Source: PWPS01 sp964507105
GTDB lineage: Bacteria; Patescibacteriota; Minisyncoccia; Minisyncoccales; PWPS01
NCBI GenBank assembly: GCA_964507105.1
Contig: CAZDOR010000003.1
Location: 1-64,000 of the forward strand
Direction: 5' to 3'
Length of the DNA stretch: 64,000 bases
The translations under genes and the position numbers were made by a program. The notes beneath the pieces were generated by a model that saw only the letters and a list, made by a program, of their open reading frames with translations, searched no databases and was not told where the DNA came from. Shown piece by piece: positions 8,815 through 15,748 of the stretch (positions within the stretch are counted from its first letter, which is position 1; every line of letters begins with the position of its first letter).

Positions 8815-9246
8815 GTGAACATTAAAAATGTAAACATTGAAAAAATTGAAGGTTGCTTTTCGAAAAAGAATAGTGATGCGGTATTGTTTTTTATGGAAAA
8901 GGCACCTTTCACATTTAAAAAAAATGTTGAAGTTGCAGTTCGGGTAAAAGTATATTCTCAGGATATTTATTTTGAAGGTAAACATACCGACACGCGTTAT
9001 TTTTATGTTTTGGCGGTCAGTCCCGACAAATCCGTTTCACGCATAGATTTCAATTTTAATTTTCAAGTAAGATTAAAGGGAAAGCTCAGAGCTTTTTCGA
9101 ATCGATATGAGTTTCGTGCTTCCGCAGTGACAAGTTCCGGAATTTTTTTTATACGGCTTTACAAATTTTCGGTTTCGAAATTTGATTTAAGTCCGCCGGA
9201 TTTTTATCAATCTAAATTACTTGATTCGAGCAGTGACTTTCTTTAA
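8815..9246 (+). CDS. Hypothetical protein, 143 aa
   Basis: I do not recognise this family. The protein is rich in Phe and Lys, has no signal peptide or membrane span, and alternates beta-strand-like stretches (for example around 36-45 and 75-85). The GTG start is set by the AAGGAGGTG Shine-Dalgarno 6 bp upstream. It is monocistronic: own -10 box, and a strong terminator directly after the stop. It is divergent from the OLD nuclease, sharing about 80 bp of promoter region, which hints at, but does not show, a linked role. Confidence 0.7.
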   Translation: MNIKNVNIEKIEGCFSKKNSDAVLFFMEKAPFTFKKNVEVAVRVKVYSQDIYFEGKHTDTRYFYVLAVSPDKSVSRIDFNFNFQVRLKGKLRAFSNRYEFRASAVTSSGIFFIRLYKFSVSKFDLSPPDFYQSKLLDSSSDFL

Positions 9247-9251
9247 ATTCA

Positions 9252-9279
9252 GCGCCCCAAAGGGGCGTTCATTTTTTTA
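9252..9279 (+). terminator. Rho-independent terminator
   Basis: CGCCCC (9253-9258), loop AAA, GGGGCG (9262-9267), then a run of seven T. It closes the 8815 gene. Confidence 0.9.
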
Positions 9280-9305
9280 TTTATTTTAATATACTTTCGG
9301 GTGTT

Positions 9306-10100
9306 ATGGATAATAATTAATTAAAATTTGCAATAGAAATTGCCGGATTGGCGGGGGAAAAACTAAAAAATAATTTTCGATCGTTTAAACCTCATAAGCG
9401 AGGTGTCAGCAAAGAAATAAAAAGTATTTTCGATGATGTTGCTGATAATTTGATTAAAAAGGGGATTGAAAAAAGAGTTTCCAGCCCACTCCTATCTTAC
9501 CGAAGAATCGGGTTTAGTCGATAAAGATAGCAAATTTTTGTGGATAGTAGATCCCTTGGATGGTACGAGTAATTATGAAAATCACAACCCTTTTTTAGTG
9601 TATCGATCTCTTTATGGAAAAATGGTGAGCCGATTATTGGAGTTGTTGAAGCCCCTTCATTAAAAGAAAGATTTGTGGGGATTAAAGGTGAGGGGTCCTA
9701 CCTCTATGACTTGTAAAGAAATAAAAGGGAAGTTTTGAAAGTTTCCGATACTGATAACTTGAAAAGCTCTTATTTTGTTTTTTGTGAAGGAACTGAAAAT
9801 TCGTCTGAAAGGATTAGCGACAACTTTAAAGAAGTTTATTCTAAAACTAAAGATTTTAGAAAAATAGGTTCTGCCGCTTTGGAAATTTGCTGGATCGCTA
9901 CCGGAAGAGCAGAGGGTTATGTAATTTACGGAATACCGATTTGGGATATTGCTTCCGGGATTTTAATTTTATCCGAGGCCGGTGGATCTCTGCATGACTT
10001 CCATAAAAAAATAATGGGCTGGAATGATTTTCGAATTGACAAAGATCACAACCTAATTGCTTCCAATGGAAATATACCACTTAGTTTTAGGATAAAGTAA
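9306..10100 (+). pseudogene. Decayed inositol monophosphatase family gene
   Basis: Pieces of one inositol-monophosphatase-like protein are spread over three frames. Visible motifs are the E-E-S-G metal site, W-I-V-D-P-L-D-G-T-S-N-Y and the C-terminal W-D-I-A-S-G-I-L-I-L-S-E-A-G-G. Lesions: an in-frame TAA at 9318-9320, four codons after the ATG; an apparent +1 shift in the A run near 9468; a one-base loss in the T run at 9592-9597; and an in-frame TAA at about 9714, before the last 121 codons. The two shifts lie in homopolymers and could be sequencing errors, but the two stop codons argue for real decay. Confidence 0.85.
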
Positions 10101-10107
10101 ATTTAAT

Positions 10108-10135
10108 TTGCAATTTTAAATCTTTTTTCTATAAT
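10108..10135 (+). promoter_or_regulatory. Promoter of the acidic repeat protein
   Basis: TTGCAA (10108-10113), 16-bp spacer, TATAAT (10130-10135). The leader to the ATG at 10203 is about 60 nt. Confidence 0.6.
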
Positions 10136-10202
10136 AATTAACAAGGTTAGGAAGTAAGTAAGCTAAAAAAGGTCGTTTTTTGTTAATTAATATTTTAGAA
10201 AA

Positions 10203-10547
10203 ATGGATCAAAAAACAGTATTAATAGTTGTTGCCGTTTTGATTGTTTTGGTTGTAGTTTTCGGTATAGCAATGACTGAAGGTCCGGAGGATATAGATCC
10301 GGGGATGGACGACCCCATTGAAGACCCCGTAGATGAAGACTATGAAGACCCCATGGATGACGACTTTGAAGATGAAGACCCCATGGATGACTTTGAGGAG
10401 GATGAAGACTATGAAGACCCCGTAGATGACGATTATGAAGATCCCGTAGATGACGATTATGAAGATCCCGTAGATGACGATTATGAAGATCCCGTAGATG
10501 ACGACTATGAGGAGGACGAAGACTATGAAGAGGAAGAAGAGGAATAG
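10203..10547 (+). CDS. Membrane-anchored acidic repeat protein
   Basis: A 114-aa protein with one N-terminal transmembrane segment (about 5-24) followed by an extremely acidic tail of Asp/Glu/Tyr/Pro. The tail contains near-identical octapeptides of the form P-V-D-D-D-Y-E-D. It should be a single-span protein with an acidic, probably disordered exposed part, perhaps binding cations or basic partners; that is inference only. It has its own promoter and terminator. Confidence 0.7.
   Translation: MDQKTVLIVVAVLIVLVVVFGIAMTEGPEDIDPGMDDPIEDPVDEDYEDPMDDDFEDEDPMDDFEEDEDYEDPVDDDYEDPVDDDYEDPVDDDYEDPVDDDYEEDEDYEEEEEE
10419..10514 (+). repeat. Tandem repeat, 24 bp x 4, in coding sequence
   Basis: Four consecutive 24-bp units begin at 10419, 10443, 10467 and 10491, each starting CCCGTAGATGACGA. 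The first three are identical and the last differs at a few bases. They encode the P-V-D-D-D-Y-E-D repeats, so copy number could vary in frame. Confidence 0.9.
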
Positions 10548-10557
10548 TTTAACCAAA

Positions 10558-10606
10558 TAAAAGCCCTTCGCAAACCCCCCGTTATTATGGGGGGCTTTGT
10601 TTTTTA
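10558..10606 (+). terminator. Rho-independent terminator
   Basis: CCCCCC (10575-10580), eight-base loop, GGGGGG (10589-10594), then CTTTG and a T run. An outer AAAGCCC can alternatively pair with GGGCTTT. Confidence 0.9.
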
Positions 10607-10625
10607 TGTCGGGGTGTGGTAGAAT
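10597..10625 (+). promoter_or_regulatory. Promoter of GerMN gene 10654
   Basis: TTGTTT (10597-10602), 17-bp spacer, TAGAAT (10620-10625) preceded by TGG as an extended -10. The predicted leader is about 22 nt. The -35 lies in the T run of the preceding terminator. Confidence 0.5.
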
Positions 10626-10653
10626 TTAAGCAGTATAAGTTAAGTTAAATAAT

Positions 10654-11421
10654 ATGAGCAAAAAAATAATTATCGCGATATTAATTGTTTTGGCTGTTTT
10701 ATTTGGCGGTTATTTGTTGAATATGGTGGAAGAGATTGAACATACTGCCGCGGAAGCCGAGGAGGTTGCCGAGGATTGGATTAGAAGTAATGCCAAAACA
10801 TTTACCGAAAGAGGTGGTTCCGATTTAAATCACCTGGAAACAACTGAACTCGATGAAGCCGTCTTTGAAGTTGAATTCGAATTCGAATCCGCCTTTGCCG
10901 GGTATGGAGAAGAGGATGATGCAGCAGCTCAGGTCATAACTCCTCATTTTATCGTTGTGCAGGTGGATTCCGGGGAAGTGGTGAGTGTCATAACTGATGA
11001 TGTTTTTGATGAAATTAACCAGGAAATGATCGATGAAGAGGAAAGTGTTTCCGCCGTAGATCTATTTTACTACTACATGGAGGAAGAACAGGAACAGCTT
11101 GTTTCCGTAGAGCGTGAAATAAAGCCGAAAAACGGAATAGAAGAAGCTACCCTGCGAGCTTTACTGGAGGGAGTAACTGAAGAGGAGGCGGAGGAGATGA
11201 ATTATGCCTCAACCATCGATGAAGATACTGAACTTTTGTCTTTCAGCGTTGAGGAAGGGGTTGCTACTGCTGATTTCAGTGAAGAAATAGAACCGGCGGG
11301 AGGGTCAGCCTGGGTAACTGCCGTGCGGGAACAAATAGAAAAAACATTGCTTCAGTTCGAATCGATAGAAGAAGTTGTTATTTTGGTTGAAGGAGAATCG
11401 GAAGATATTTTGCAGCCGTAA
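10654..11421 (+). CDS. Membrane-anchored GerMN-domain protein
   Basis: The 255-aa protein has an N-terminal membrane anchor (about 4-24), a middle acidic PepSY-like region and a C-terminal GerMN domain. The GerMN pattern is visible as V-D-L-F-Y-Y-Y, A-T-L-R-A-L-L-E-G, G-V-A-T-A-D-F-S and the final beta strand V-V-I-L-V-E-G. GerMN domains are named for spore germination protein GerM but also occur in cell-envelope lipoproteins of non-sporeformers. A second GerMN protein (42242-42718) ends in the same Q-P dipeptide. The protein probably acts outside the membrane on or near the cell wall. Confidence 0.75.
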   Translation: MSKKIIIAILIVLAVLFGGYLLNMVEEIEHTAAEAEEVAEDWIRSNAKTFTERGGSDLNHLETTELDEAVFEVEFEFESAFAGYGEEDDAAAQVITPHFIVVQVDSGEVVSVITDDVFDEINQEMIDEEESVSAVDLFYYYMEEEQEQLVSVEREIKPKNGIEEATLRALLEGVTEEEAEEMNYASTIDEDTELLSFSVEEGVATADFSEEIEPAGGSAWVTAVREQIEKTLLQFESIEEVVILVEGESEDILQP

Positions 11422-11440
11422 ATTATATGAATCAAAATAA

Positions 11441-11479
11441 AGACAACCGTCCTTTTGTACGGTTGTCTTTGTTTTTTTA
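11441..11479 (+). terminator. Rho-independent terminator
   Basis: A ten-bp perfect stem AGACAACCGT (11441-11450) / ACGGTTGTCT (11459-11468) followed by TTGTTTTTTT. Its 3' arm also contains the -35 box of the hydrogenase promoter. Confidence 0.93.
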
Positions 11480-11490
11480 TATGATAAAAT
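11463..11490 (+). promoter_or_regulatory. Promoter of the hydrogenase operon
   Basis: TTGTCT (11463-11468), 16-bp spacer, TAAAAT (11485-11490) with an extended TGA at 11482-11484. The -35 box is embedded in the stem of the preceding terminator. The predicted transcription start is near 11497. Confidence 0.6.
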
Positions 11491-11519
11491 TCTACAAGGT
11501 TATTGGTTAAATTTAAAAC

Positions 11520-11648
11520 ATGGATAAAGTTGAGAAATATTTATATACAACAAGGTTTTTTGTAGTAGTGGAAGCAGAAAATATTGAAGACACTTCAATA
11601 GAATCTGATGAAAAGAAGGCTATCAGTTCCGTAAATATGAGTTTTTAA
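11520..11648 (+). CDS. Possible 42-aa small protein before hydrogenase genes
   Basis: An ATG at 11520 opens a 42-codon frame ending TAA at 11646-11648, between the hydrogenase promoter and the NuoF-like gene. The peptide begins M-D-K-V-E-K-Y-L-Y-T-T-R-F-F and contains V-V-V-E-A-E-N followed by acidic residues. It resembles the start of small proteins in which a beta hairpin precedes an E-A-E-N-E-E-A helix, and looks cut short. No Shine-Dalgarno is seen. It could be a real small protein, a leader peptide or a remnant; I cannot choose. Confidence 0.35.
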   Translation: MDKVEKYLYTTRFFVVVEAENIEDTSIESDEKKAISSVNMSF

Positions 11649-11656
11649 ATTTGCTA

Positions 11657-12622
11657 ATGTTATTAGAAAAAATAAAAAAAGCTGGTTTAATCGGAAGAAG
11701 TGGAAGTAATTTCCCCGTTTGGGAAAAATGGAAATCAGCTAAAAATGAGAACGGTTTTAAATACTTAATTTGCAACGTAGCTGAAAGTGAGCCCGGAGTT
11801 TTCAAGGATAAATATATTCTAAAAAATAATCTCGAAAAAGCAATCGAGGGAATAAATGTGACGATGGAATCGCTCGAAATAAATGAGGGATTTTTTTATT
11901 TGAAAAAGGAGTATAAAAACCTATTTGAGAGAAAGATTTTGAAATTAACAGAAGGAGAGTCACTAAAAATAAAAACCAAAGAAGATAGATATGTAGCCGG
12001 TGAGGAAACCGCAGCAATAAATTCAATAGAAAAAAATAGAGCTGAACCAAAAATAAAACCACCCTTTCCTACCGAGCGGGGGTTGTGGAACAAGCCCACT
12101 TTGGTGCACAATATAGAAACTTTTTATGCAATAGCGGAAATAAAAAATAATAATTTTCAAAATGATAAATTTTATTGCATTTCCGGTCAAGTGGAAAATA
12201 GTGGCGTGTTCAAGTTAAAGGAAAACTTAACCATAAAAGAGATCCTCAAAAAGACTGATAATTTTCCCGATTTTGATTTTTTAGTCCAGGTAGGCGGGGG
12301 AGCGGGTGGGGTTTTTTTAAATTCGAAAAAAATGGACACCTCGATACGGAGATTGGCTTCGGTGAAAATTTATCGAAAAGAAAATTTCGATGTAAAAAGA
12401 AAAATGAAATCAATTGCCGAATTTTTAATGTACGGAAATTGTGACAAATGTACTCCTTGTCGAGAAGGGATTTTCAGAGTGCATGAAATGATAGAATCGG
12501 GGTATTTTGATGAAAAATTGGTTAGAGAATTAATTTTAGCCTTGGATGTCAGTTCTTATTGCCCCCTGGGAAAATCAGCGGGCAAGGTTTTTGATTCACT
12601 TCTTGATTTTTATGAAGATTAA
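11657..12622 (+). CDS. NuoF/HydB-like flavoprotein subunit, reduced and divergent
   Basis: The protein aligns with the NADH-binding subunit NuoF and its hydrogenase homologue HydB: G-R-S-G-S-N-F-P (13-20), C-N-V-A-E-S-E-P-G (39-47), A-G-E-E-T-A (about 113-118), P-P-F-P-T-E-R-G-L-W-N-K-P-T and the [4Fe-4S] ligands C-x2-C-x2-C-R-E-G near 262-270. At about 321 aa it lacks the N-terminal 2Fe-2S domain and C-terminal ferredoxin domain of typical HydB. The FMN/NADH loops deviate (G-R-G-G-A-G-F-P and N-A-D-E-G-E-P-G are usual). It overlaps hydA by 11 bp. The ATG at 11657 is preferred over the TTG at 11651. Confidence 0.8.
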   Translation: MLLEKIKKAGLIGRSGSNFPVWEKWKSAKNENGFKYLICNVAESEPGVFKDKYILKNNLEKAIEGINVTMESLEINEGFFYLKKEYKNLFERKILKLTEGESLKIKTKEDRYVAGEETAAINSIEKNRAEPKIKPPFPTERGLWNKPTLVHNIETFYAIAEIKNNNFQNDKFYCISGQVENSGVFKLKENLTIKEILKKTDNFPDFDFLVQVGGGAGGVFLNSKKMDTSIRRLASVKIYRKENFDVKRKMKSIAEFLMYGNCDKCTPCREGIFRVHEMIESGYFDEKLVRELILALDVSSYCPLGKSAGKVFDSLLDFYED

Positions 12623-14261
12623 AATAAACGGAAAGGCAATAAAAACTAAAAAAGAATCCACTATTTTGGATGTGGCGAACGAAAATGGTTTTGAAATCCC
12701 CTCACTTTGTAGCCACGAAGATGTCTGTGTACGAGGTAGTTGTCGGGTTTGCATGGTTTACATTAAGAACAGAGGATATGAACCGGCTTGTGCAACGAAA
12801 GTGGAGGAAGGAATGGAAATTATAACTCACAATCCGGAGATAGAAAGAGTGAGAAGAATTAACTTGGAACTTCTTTTTTCCCAACACAAAGAGGAGTGTG
12901 ATGACTGCGTATGGAATCCGGGCTGTAAATTACTTTCTTTGGCCAGAAAGTATTTTGTAGAGATAAACCGGTTTGAAGACCGTAAAGACGCTTATCCCGA
13001 ACTCAGCTTTGGGGAGATTATTGATTTTGATACTTCCAAGTGTATTGAGTGTAGAAATTGCATAGAAATTTGCCCGGTATCTTTTTTGGGTATGGAAGGA
13101 AGAGGGCACAAGTTCGAGGTAGTACCGGCTAAAGAAAAATTTTGTGTCTATTGTGGTCAATGTATTAATCACTGTCCGGCCGGATCGTTCGAGTCTGTCG
13201 GAGAATTCGAAGAGGTAAGCGCACCCCTGGAGACCCCTGAAGGCAAAACAGTCGTCTTTCAAGTAGCTCCCGCAGCCAGAGTTTCGATAAGTGAAGAGTT
13301 CGGCCTGGATCCGGGGACAACATCCACCGGAAAATTGATCACCGGACTGAAAAAAGTCGGAGCGGACAAAGTTTACGATGTTTCCTTCGGAGCTGATTTT
13401 ACCACTCGCAAGGAGGCGGAAGAATTTTTAGAAAAATCAGATGAAGAGCTACCAATGTTTACTTCTTGTTGCCCTTCCTGGGTTAGGTTTGTCGAAACTT
13501 TTTATCCGGAGTTTATAGACAACTTGACTACCGTCAGATCTCCGCATATAATCTTGGGTTCAATCGTAAAAGAGATGGCTGACAATCCGGAAGACATGAT
13601 AGTGGTATCGGTGATGCCGTGCACTTCAAAGAAGTATGAAATTCAAAGAGAAGAACTTAAGGTTAAAGGTAGAAATCCCGTTGATTATGTTTTAACGGTT
13701 CGAGAAGTAGGACGCCTTTTTAGAGACGAAAATATTCCCTTCAAGGATCTTGAAAATTCAGAATTCGATAATCCGTTAGGGCTCTCCTCTGAGGACGGGG
13801 TAAATTACGGTGCCAGCGGTGGAGTGATGGAGGCCGCCTTAAAAGAGGCTTATAAGTTGAAAACCGGAAAAAAACTAAAAGAAGAAAATATAAAAAACAA
13901 TACCGATTTTTCCTTTCAGCTGGAAGAACGATTCATAAGAACTAAAAAGATAAGTGGCTTAAGTCAGGCCTACGATTTATTGGAAAAAATTAAAAACAAT
14001 CCGAATCTTTATGATTACGTTGAATTTATGTCTTGCACCGGAGGATGTATAGGAGGTGGAGGACAACCCGTGCCGACGAATCCCGAAATAAGACGAGCCA
14101 GAAGAGAAGGCCTTTTTGAGGCCGGAAGCAAAAAACGAAGAGAGTCGACTTTTGAAAATCAAGAATTTAAAAAGATTTATCGGAAATTTTCTGAAAGAAA
14201 AGACCTGTTTTTTACTTCATATGAAGAAAAAAGGGGCCCTGAAAATATTGACACTCGTTAA
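12612..14261 (+). CDS. hydA: [FeFe] hydrogenase catalytic subunit
   Basis: A 549-aa M3-type [FeFe] hydrogenase that interconverts protons and H2. In order: an N-terminal 2Fe-2S ferredoxin domain (Cys33, 44, 47, 60), a His/Cys-ligated cluster segment (H-K-E-E-C-x2-C), two 4Fe-4S motifs (C-I-E-C-R-N-C and C-V-Y-C-G-Q-C) and the H-cluster motifs T-S-C-C-P-S-W, M-P-C-T-S-K-K-Y-E and S-C-T-G-G-C-I-G-G-G-G-Q-P. All H-cluster cysteines are present. The start is ATG 12612 inside the NuoF-like stop region; an upstream in-frame ATG at 12546 would force a 77-bp overlap. No HydE/F/G maturases are in the window. Confidence 0.95.
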   Translation: MKIKINGKAIKTKKESTILDVANENGFEIPSLCSHEDVCVRGSCRVCMVYIKNRGYEPACATKVEEGMEIITHNPEIERVRRINLELLFSQHKEECDDCVWNPGCKLLSLARKYFVEINRFEDRKDAYPELSFGEIIDFDTSKCIECRNCIEICPVSFLGMEGRGHKFEVVPAKEKFCVYCGQCINHCPAGSFESVGEFEEVSAPLETPEGKTVVFQVAPAARVSISEEFGLDPGTTSTGKLITGLKKVGADKVYDVSFGADFTTRKEAEEFLEKSDEELPMFTSCCPSWVRFVETFYPEFIDNLTTVRSPHIILGSIVKEMADNPEDMIVVSVMPCTSKKYEIQREELKVKGRNPVDYVLTVREVGRLFRDENIPFKDLENSEFDNPLGLSSEDGVNYGASGGVMEAALKEAYKLKTGKKLKEENIKNNTDFSFQLEERFIRTKKISGLSQAYDLLEKIKNNPNLYDYVEFMSCTGGCIGGGGQPVPTNPEIRRARREGLFEAGSKKRRESTFENQEFKKIYRKFSERKDLFFTSYEEKRGPENIDTR

Positions 14262-14297
14262 TTATTGTGATTAAATTAAAGAAAGACAAGTTAAACT

Positions 14298-14657
14298 ATG
14301 GTTAAAGATTCAAGGGTATTCGAAGAATTTTTTTTCAACGAACTTTACCAGGCTACGGAAAGGACCTTCGAAAGGCTTTCAGAAGAAGAGGGCTGGAAAG
14401 TAGAAAAGTATGAGAATGGGGAAACCAAAAAATGGGTGATTCAAGCTGTTCCGGAATTTTCTTTGTTCAGGTTTCATTTTTTACCCAAGGCGTCTTATAA
14501 AAGGCTGGAGGTTAGAGTTTCGGGTCATATTGTAACGGCTGAATGTAGTGATAATTGGCCCAGGCTTACTTTTGATTTTTTGAATCAGAAAAAAAAGATT
14601 GTCAGAAGATTTTTTAAAGAGTTGGGTGGTGTAATAAGGGATGAGTTCGGTCAGTAA
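14298..14657 (+). CDS. Hypothetical protein, 119 aa
   Basis: I do not recognise this family. It is soluble, aromatic- and charge-rich, with a helical start and a probable beta-sheet core (around 48-80). It starts 36 bp after hydA and may share its transcript. A weak terminator follows. No metal-binding motif is visible that would tie it to hydrogenase function. Confidence 0.65.
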   Translation: MVKDSRVFEEFFFNELYQATERTFERLSEEEGWKVEKYENGETKKWVIQAVPEFSLFRFHFLPKASYKRLEVRVSGHIVTAECSDNWPRLTFDFLNQKKKIVRRFFKELGGVIRDEFGQ

Positions 14658-14679
14658 AAATTACCGGAGTTATATTTTA

Positions 14680-14706
14680 AGCCTCGTGAAAGCGGGGATC
14701 TTTTTA
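14680..14706 (+). terminator. Weak rho-independent terminator
   Basis: A five-bp stem CCTCG (14682-14686) / CGGGG (14693-14697) with one G-T pair, followed by ATCTTTTT. Confidence 0.4.
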
Positions 14707-14719
14707 TTTAAATTTCTTT

Positions 14720-14728
14720 TGATATAAT
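14720..14728 (+). promoter_or_regulatory. Extended -10 promoter, near-leaderless
   Basis: TGA followed by TATAAT (14723-14728). The predicted start is about 14735, 2 nt before the ATG at 14737. No convincing -35 box, as is common for extended -10 promoters. Confidence 0.6.
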
Positions 14729-14736
14729 TTCATAAT

Positions 14737-15057
14737 ATGGTTATGAGATTTAAAAAAATAATATCCATTTTAGGTGAAGCAGCTAAGAAGGGAGAAACCG
14801 TGCGGATTTATTATCCTGAAACTGAAAATTCGAAAGAGGGATGGAGAGAGGTGGAGCCGTATAGCTTGACAACGGACGTTCCGCCCGAAGGTGAAAGAAT
14901 TGTTTTTGGAAAAGAGCATATAAGAGCGGGCTATATTTTAAATGCTTACAATGTCGGGTCCAATGATGAAAAACCACACTCTTTTATTTTGGGAAAAATT
15001 AAAAAAATTAAAAAAACCGGTAATAAATTTAATCCGAAGTGGGAAGTAAAATTTTAA
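14737..15057 (+). CDS. Stand-alone WYL-like domain protein
   Basis: A 106-aa protein resembling the WYL domain: V-R-I-Y-Y near 22-26, W-R-E-V-E-P-Y-S-L at about 36-44, an L-N-A-Y strand near 68 and H-S-F-I-L-G-K-I-K-K-I near 80-90. WYL domains sense ligands or nucleic acids in regulators, often linked to phage defence and the DNA-damage response. No DNA-binding domain is attached. It has an extended -10 promoter just before its ATG and precedes a metalloprotease by 1 bp. Alternative: a distant SH3-like fold. Confidence 0.5.
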   Translation: MVMRFKKIISILGEAAKKGETVRIYYPETENSKEGWREVEPYSLTTDVPPEGERIVFGKEHIRAGYILNAYNVGSNDEKPHSFILGKIKKIKKTGNKFNPKWEVKF

Positions 15058-15058
15058 T

Positions 15059-15748
15059 ATGAATCAGGAAGAATTAGAAAAAATCCGGGAAACAGAAAGG
15101 GAAACGGAAAAAGGACAGACCTCTCATTTATTTTTGAGGTTAATAAAAGTGGGAACAGCTTTAATGTTAATCTTGGGAATGGTCTATTTTTCCGGATTAC
15201 GGGAATATTTCTTTTTTAGAAAAACTCCCACGGATGTAACTGTTCGGGAGGTGGAGCAAGTTTTACAGGTAGAAAACAGAGAACTTCCGATCCGAATTTT
15301 TATTATTAGAGAACCCACCTTGGGTTCGAGAAGAGAGAAAGATAATATTTTTTCAATGATAGACAACAGTTCAAAAATATTATCTCAAGCCGGTATTGAT
15401 TTAAAAATTGGTGAAGTAAAAAGTGTCGAAATTAACAGAAAAAAAGTGTCCGAATTAATACAGGGAAATTTTAATTCGATAAAAAAAGAAAAGGGTAAAG
15501 TAAATTTAATTTTAGTAAAGACACTTGGTGAATTAAACGGATTAGCTTATCCGGGCAGAAACGTTATTATAATTCCGGACTATCTTGCGGGCAGGGATTA
15601 TCGGACACTTACCCACGAGATAGGTCATCTTTTAGGGCTCGGGCACAAAGATGATTCTCGCTATGCAATGAGCCAAGGGTCCTCGGGAATTTTATTTTCG
15701 GAAGACGAAGTGATTAAAATGAGAAAAAAATTAGATGAAAGATTTTAA
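15059..15748 (+). CDS. Membrane-anchored matrixin-like metalloprotease
   Basis: The zinc motif H186-E-x2-H-x2-G-L-G-H followed about ten residues later by a Met-turn-like Y-A-M-S-Q-G marks a metzincin of the matrixin type. One transmembrane segment lies at about 29-46, so the C-terminal catalytic domain should be outside the cell. At 229 aa it is a minimal catalytic domain plus anchor. The substrate is unknown; envelope protein processing or scavenging are possible. It overlaps the next gene by 14 bp. Confidence 0.75.
   Translation: MNQEELEKIRETERETEKGQTSHLFLRLIKVGTALMLILGMVYFSGLREYFFFRKTPTDVTVREVEQVLQVENRELPIRIFIIREPTLGSRREKDNIFSMIDNSSKILSQAGIDLKIGEVKSVEINRKKVSELIQGNFNSIKKEKGKVNLILVKTLGELNGLAYPGRNVIIIPDYLAGRDYRTLTHEIGHLLGLGHKDDSRYAMSQGSSGILFSEDEVIKMRKKLDERF

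Noticed and set aside
10221..10556. Long minus-strand open frame opposite the acidic repeat protein
   Set aside because: It mirrors the low-complexity repeat and has no ribosome site; the plus-strand frame has promoter, anchor and terminator.
12546..12611. Upstream extension of hydA from ATG 12546
   Set aside because: The ferredoxin domain begins at ATG 12612, and the extension would lie entirely inside the NuoF-like gene.
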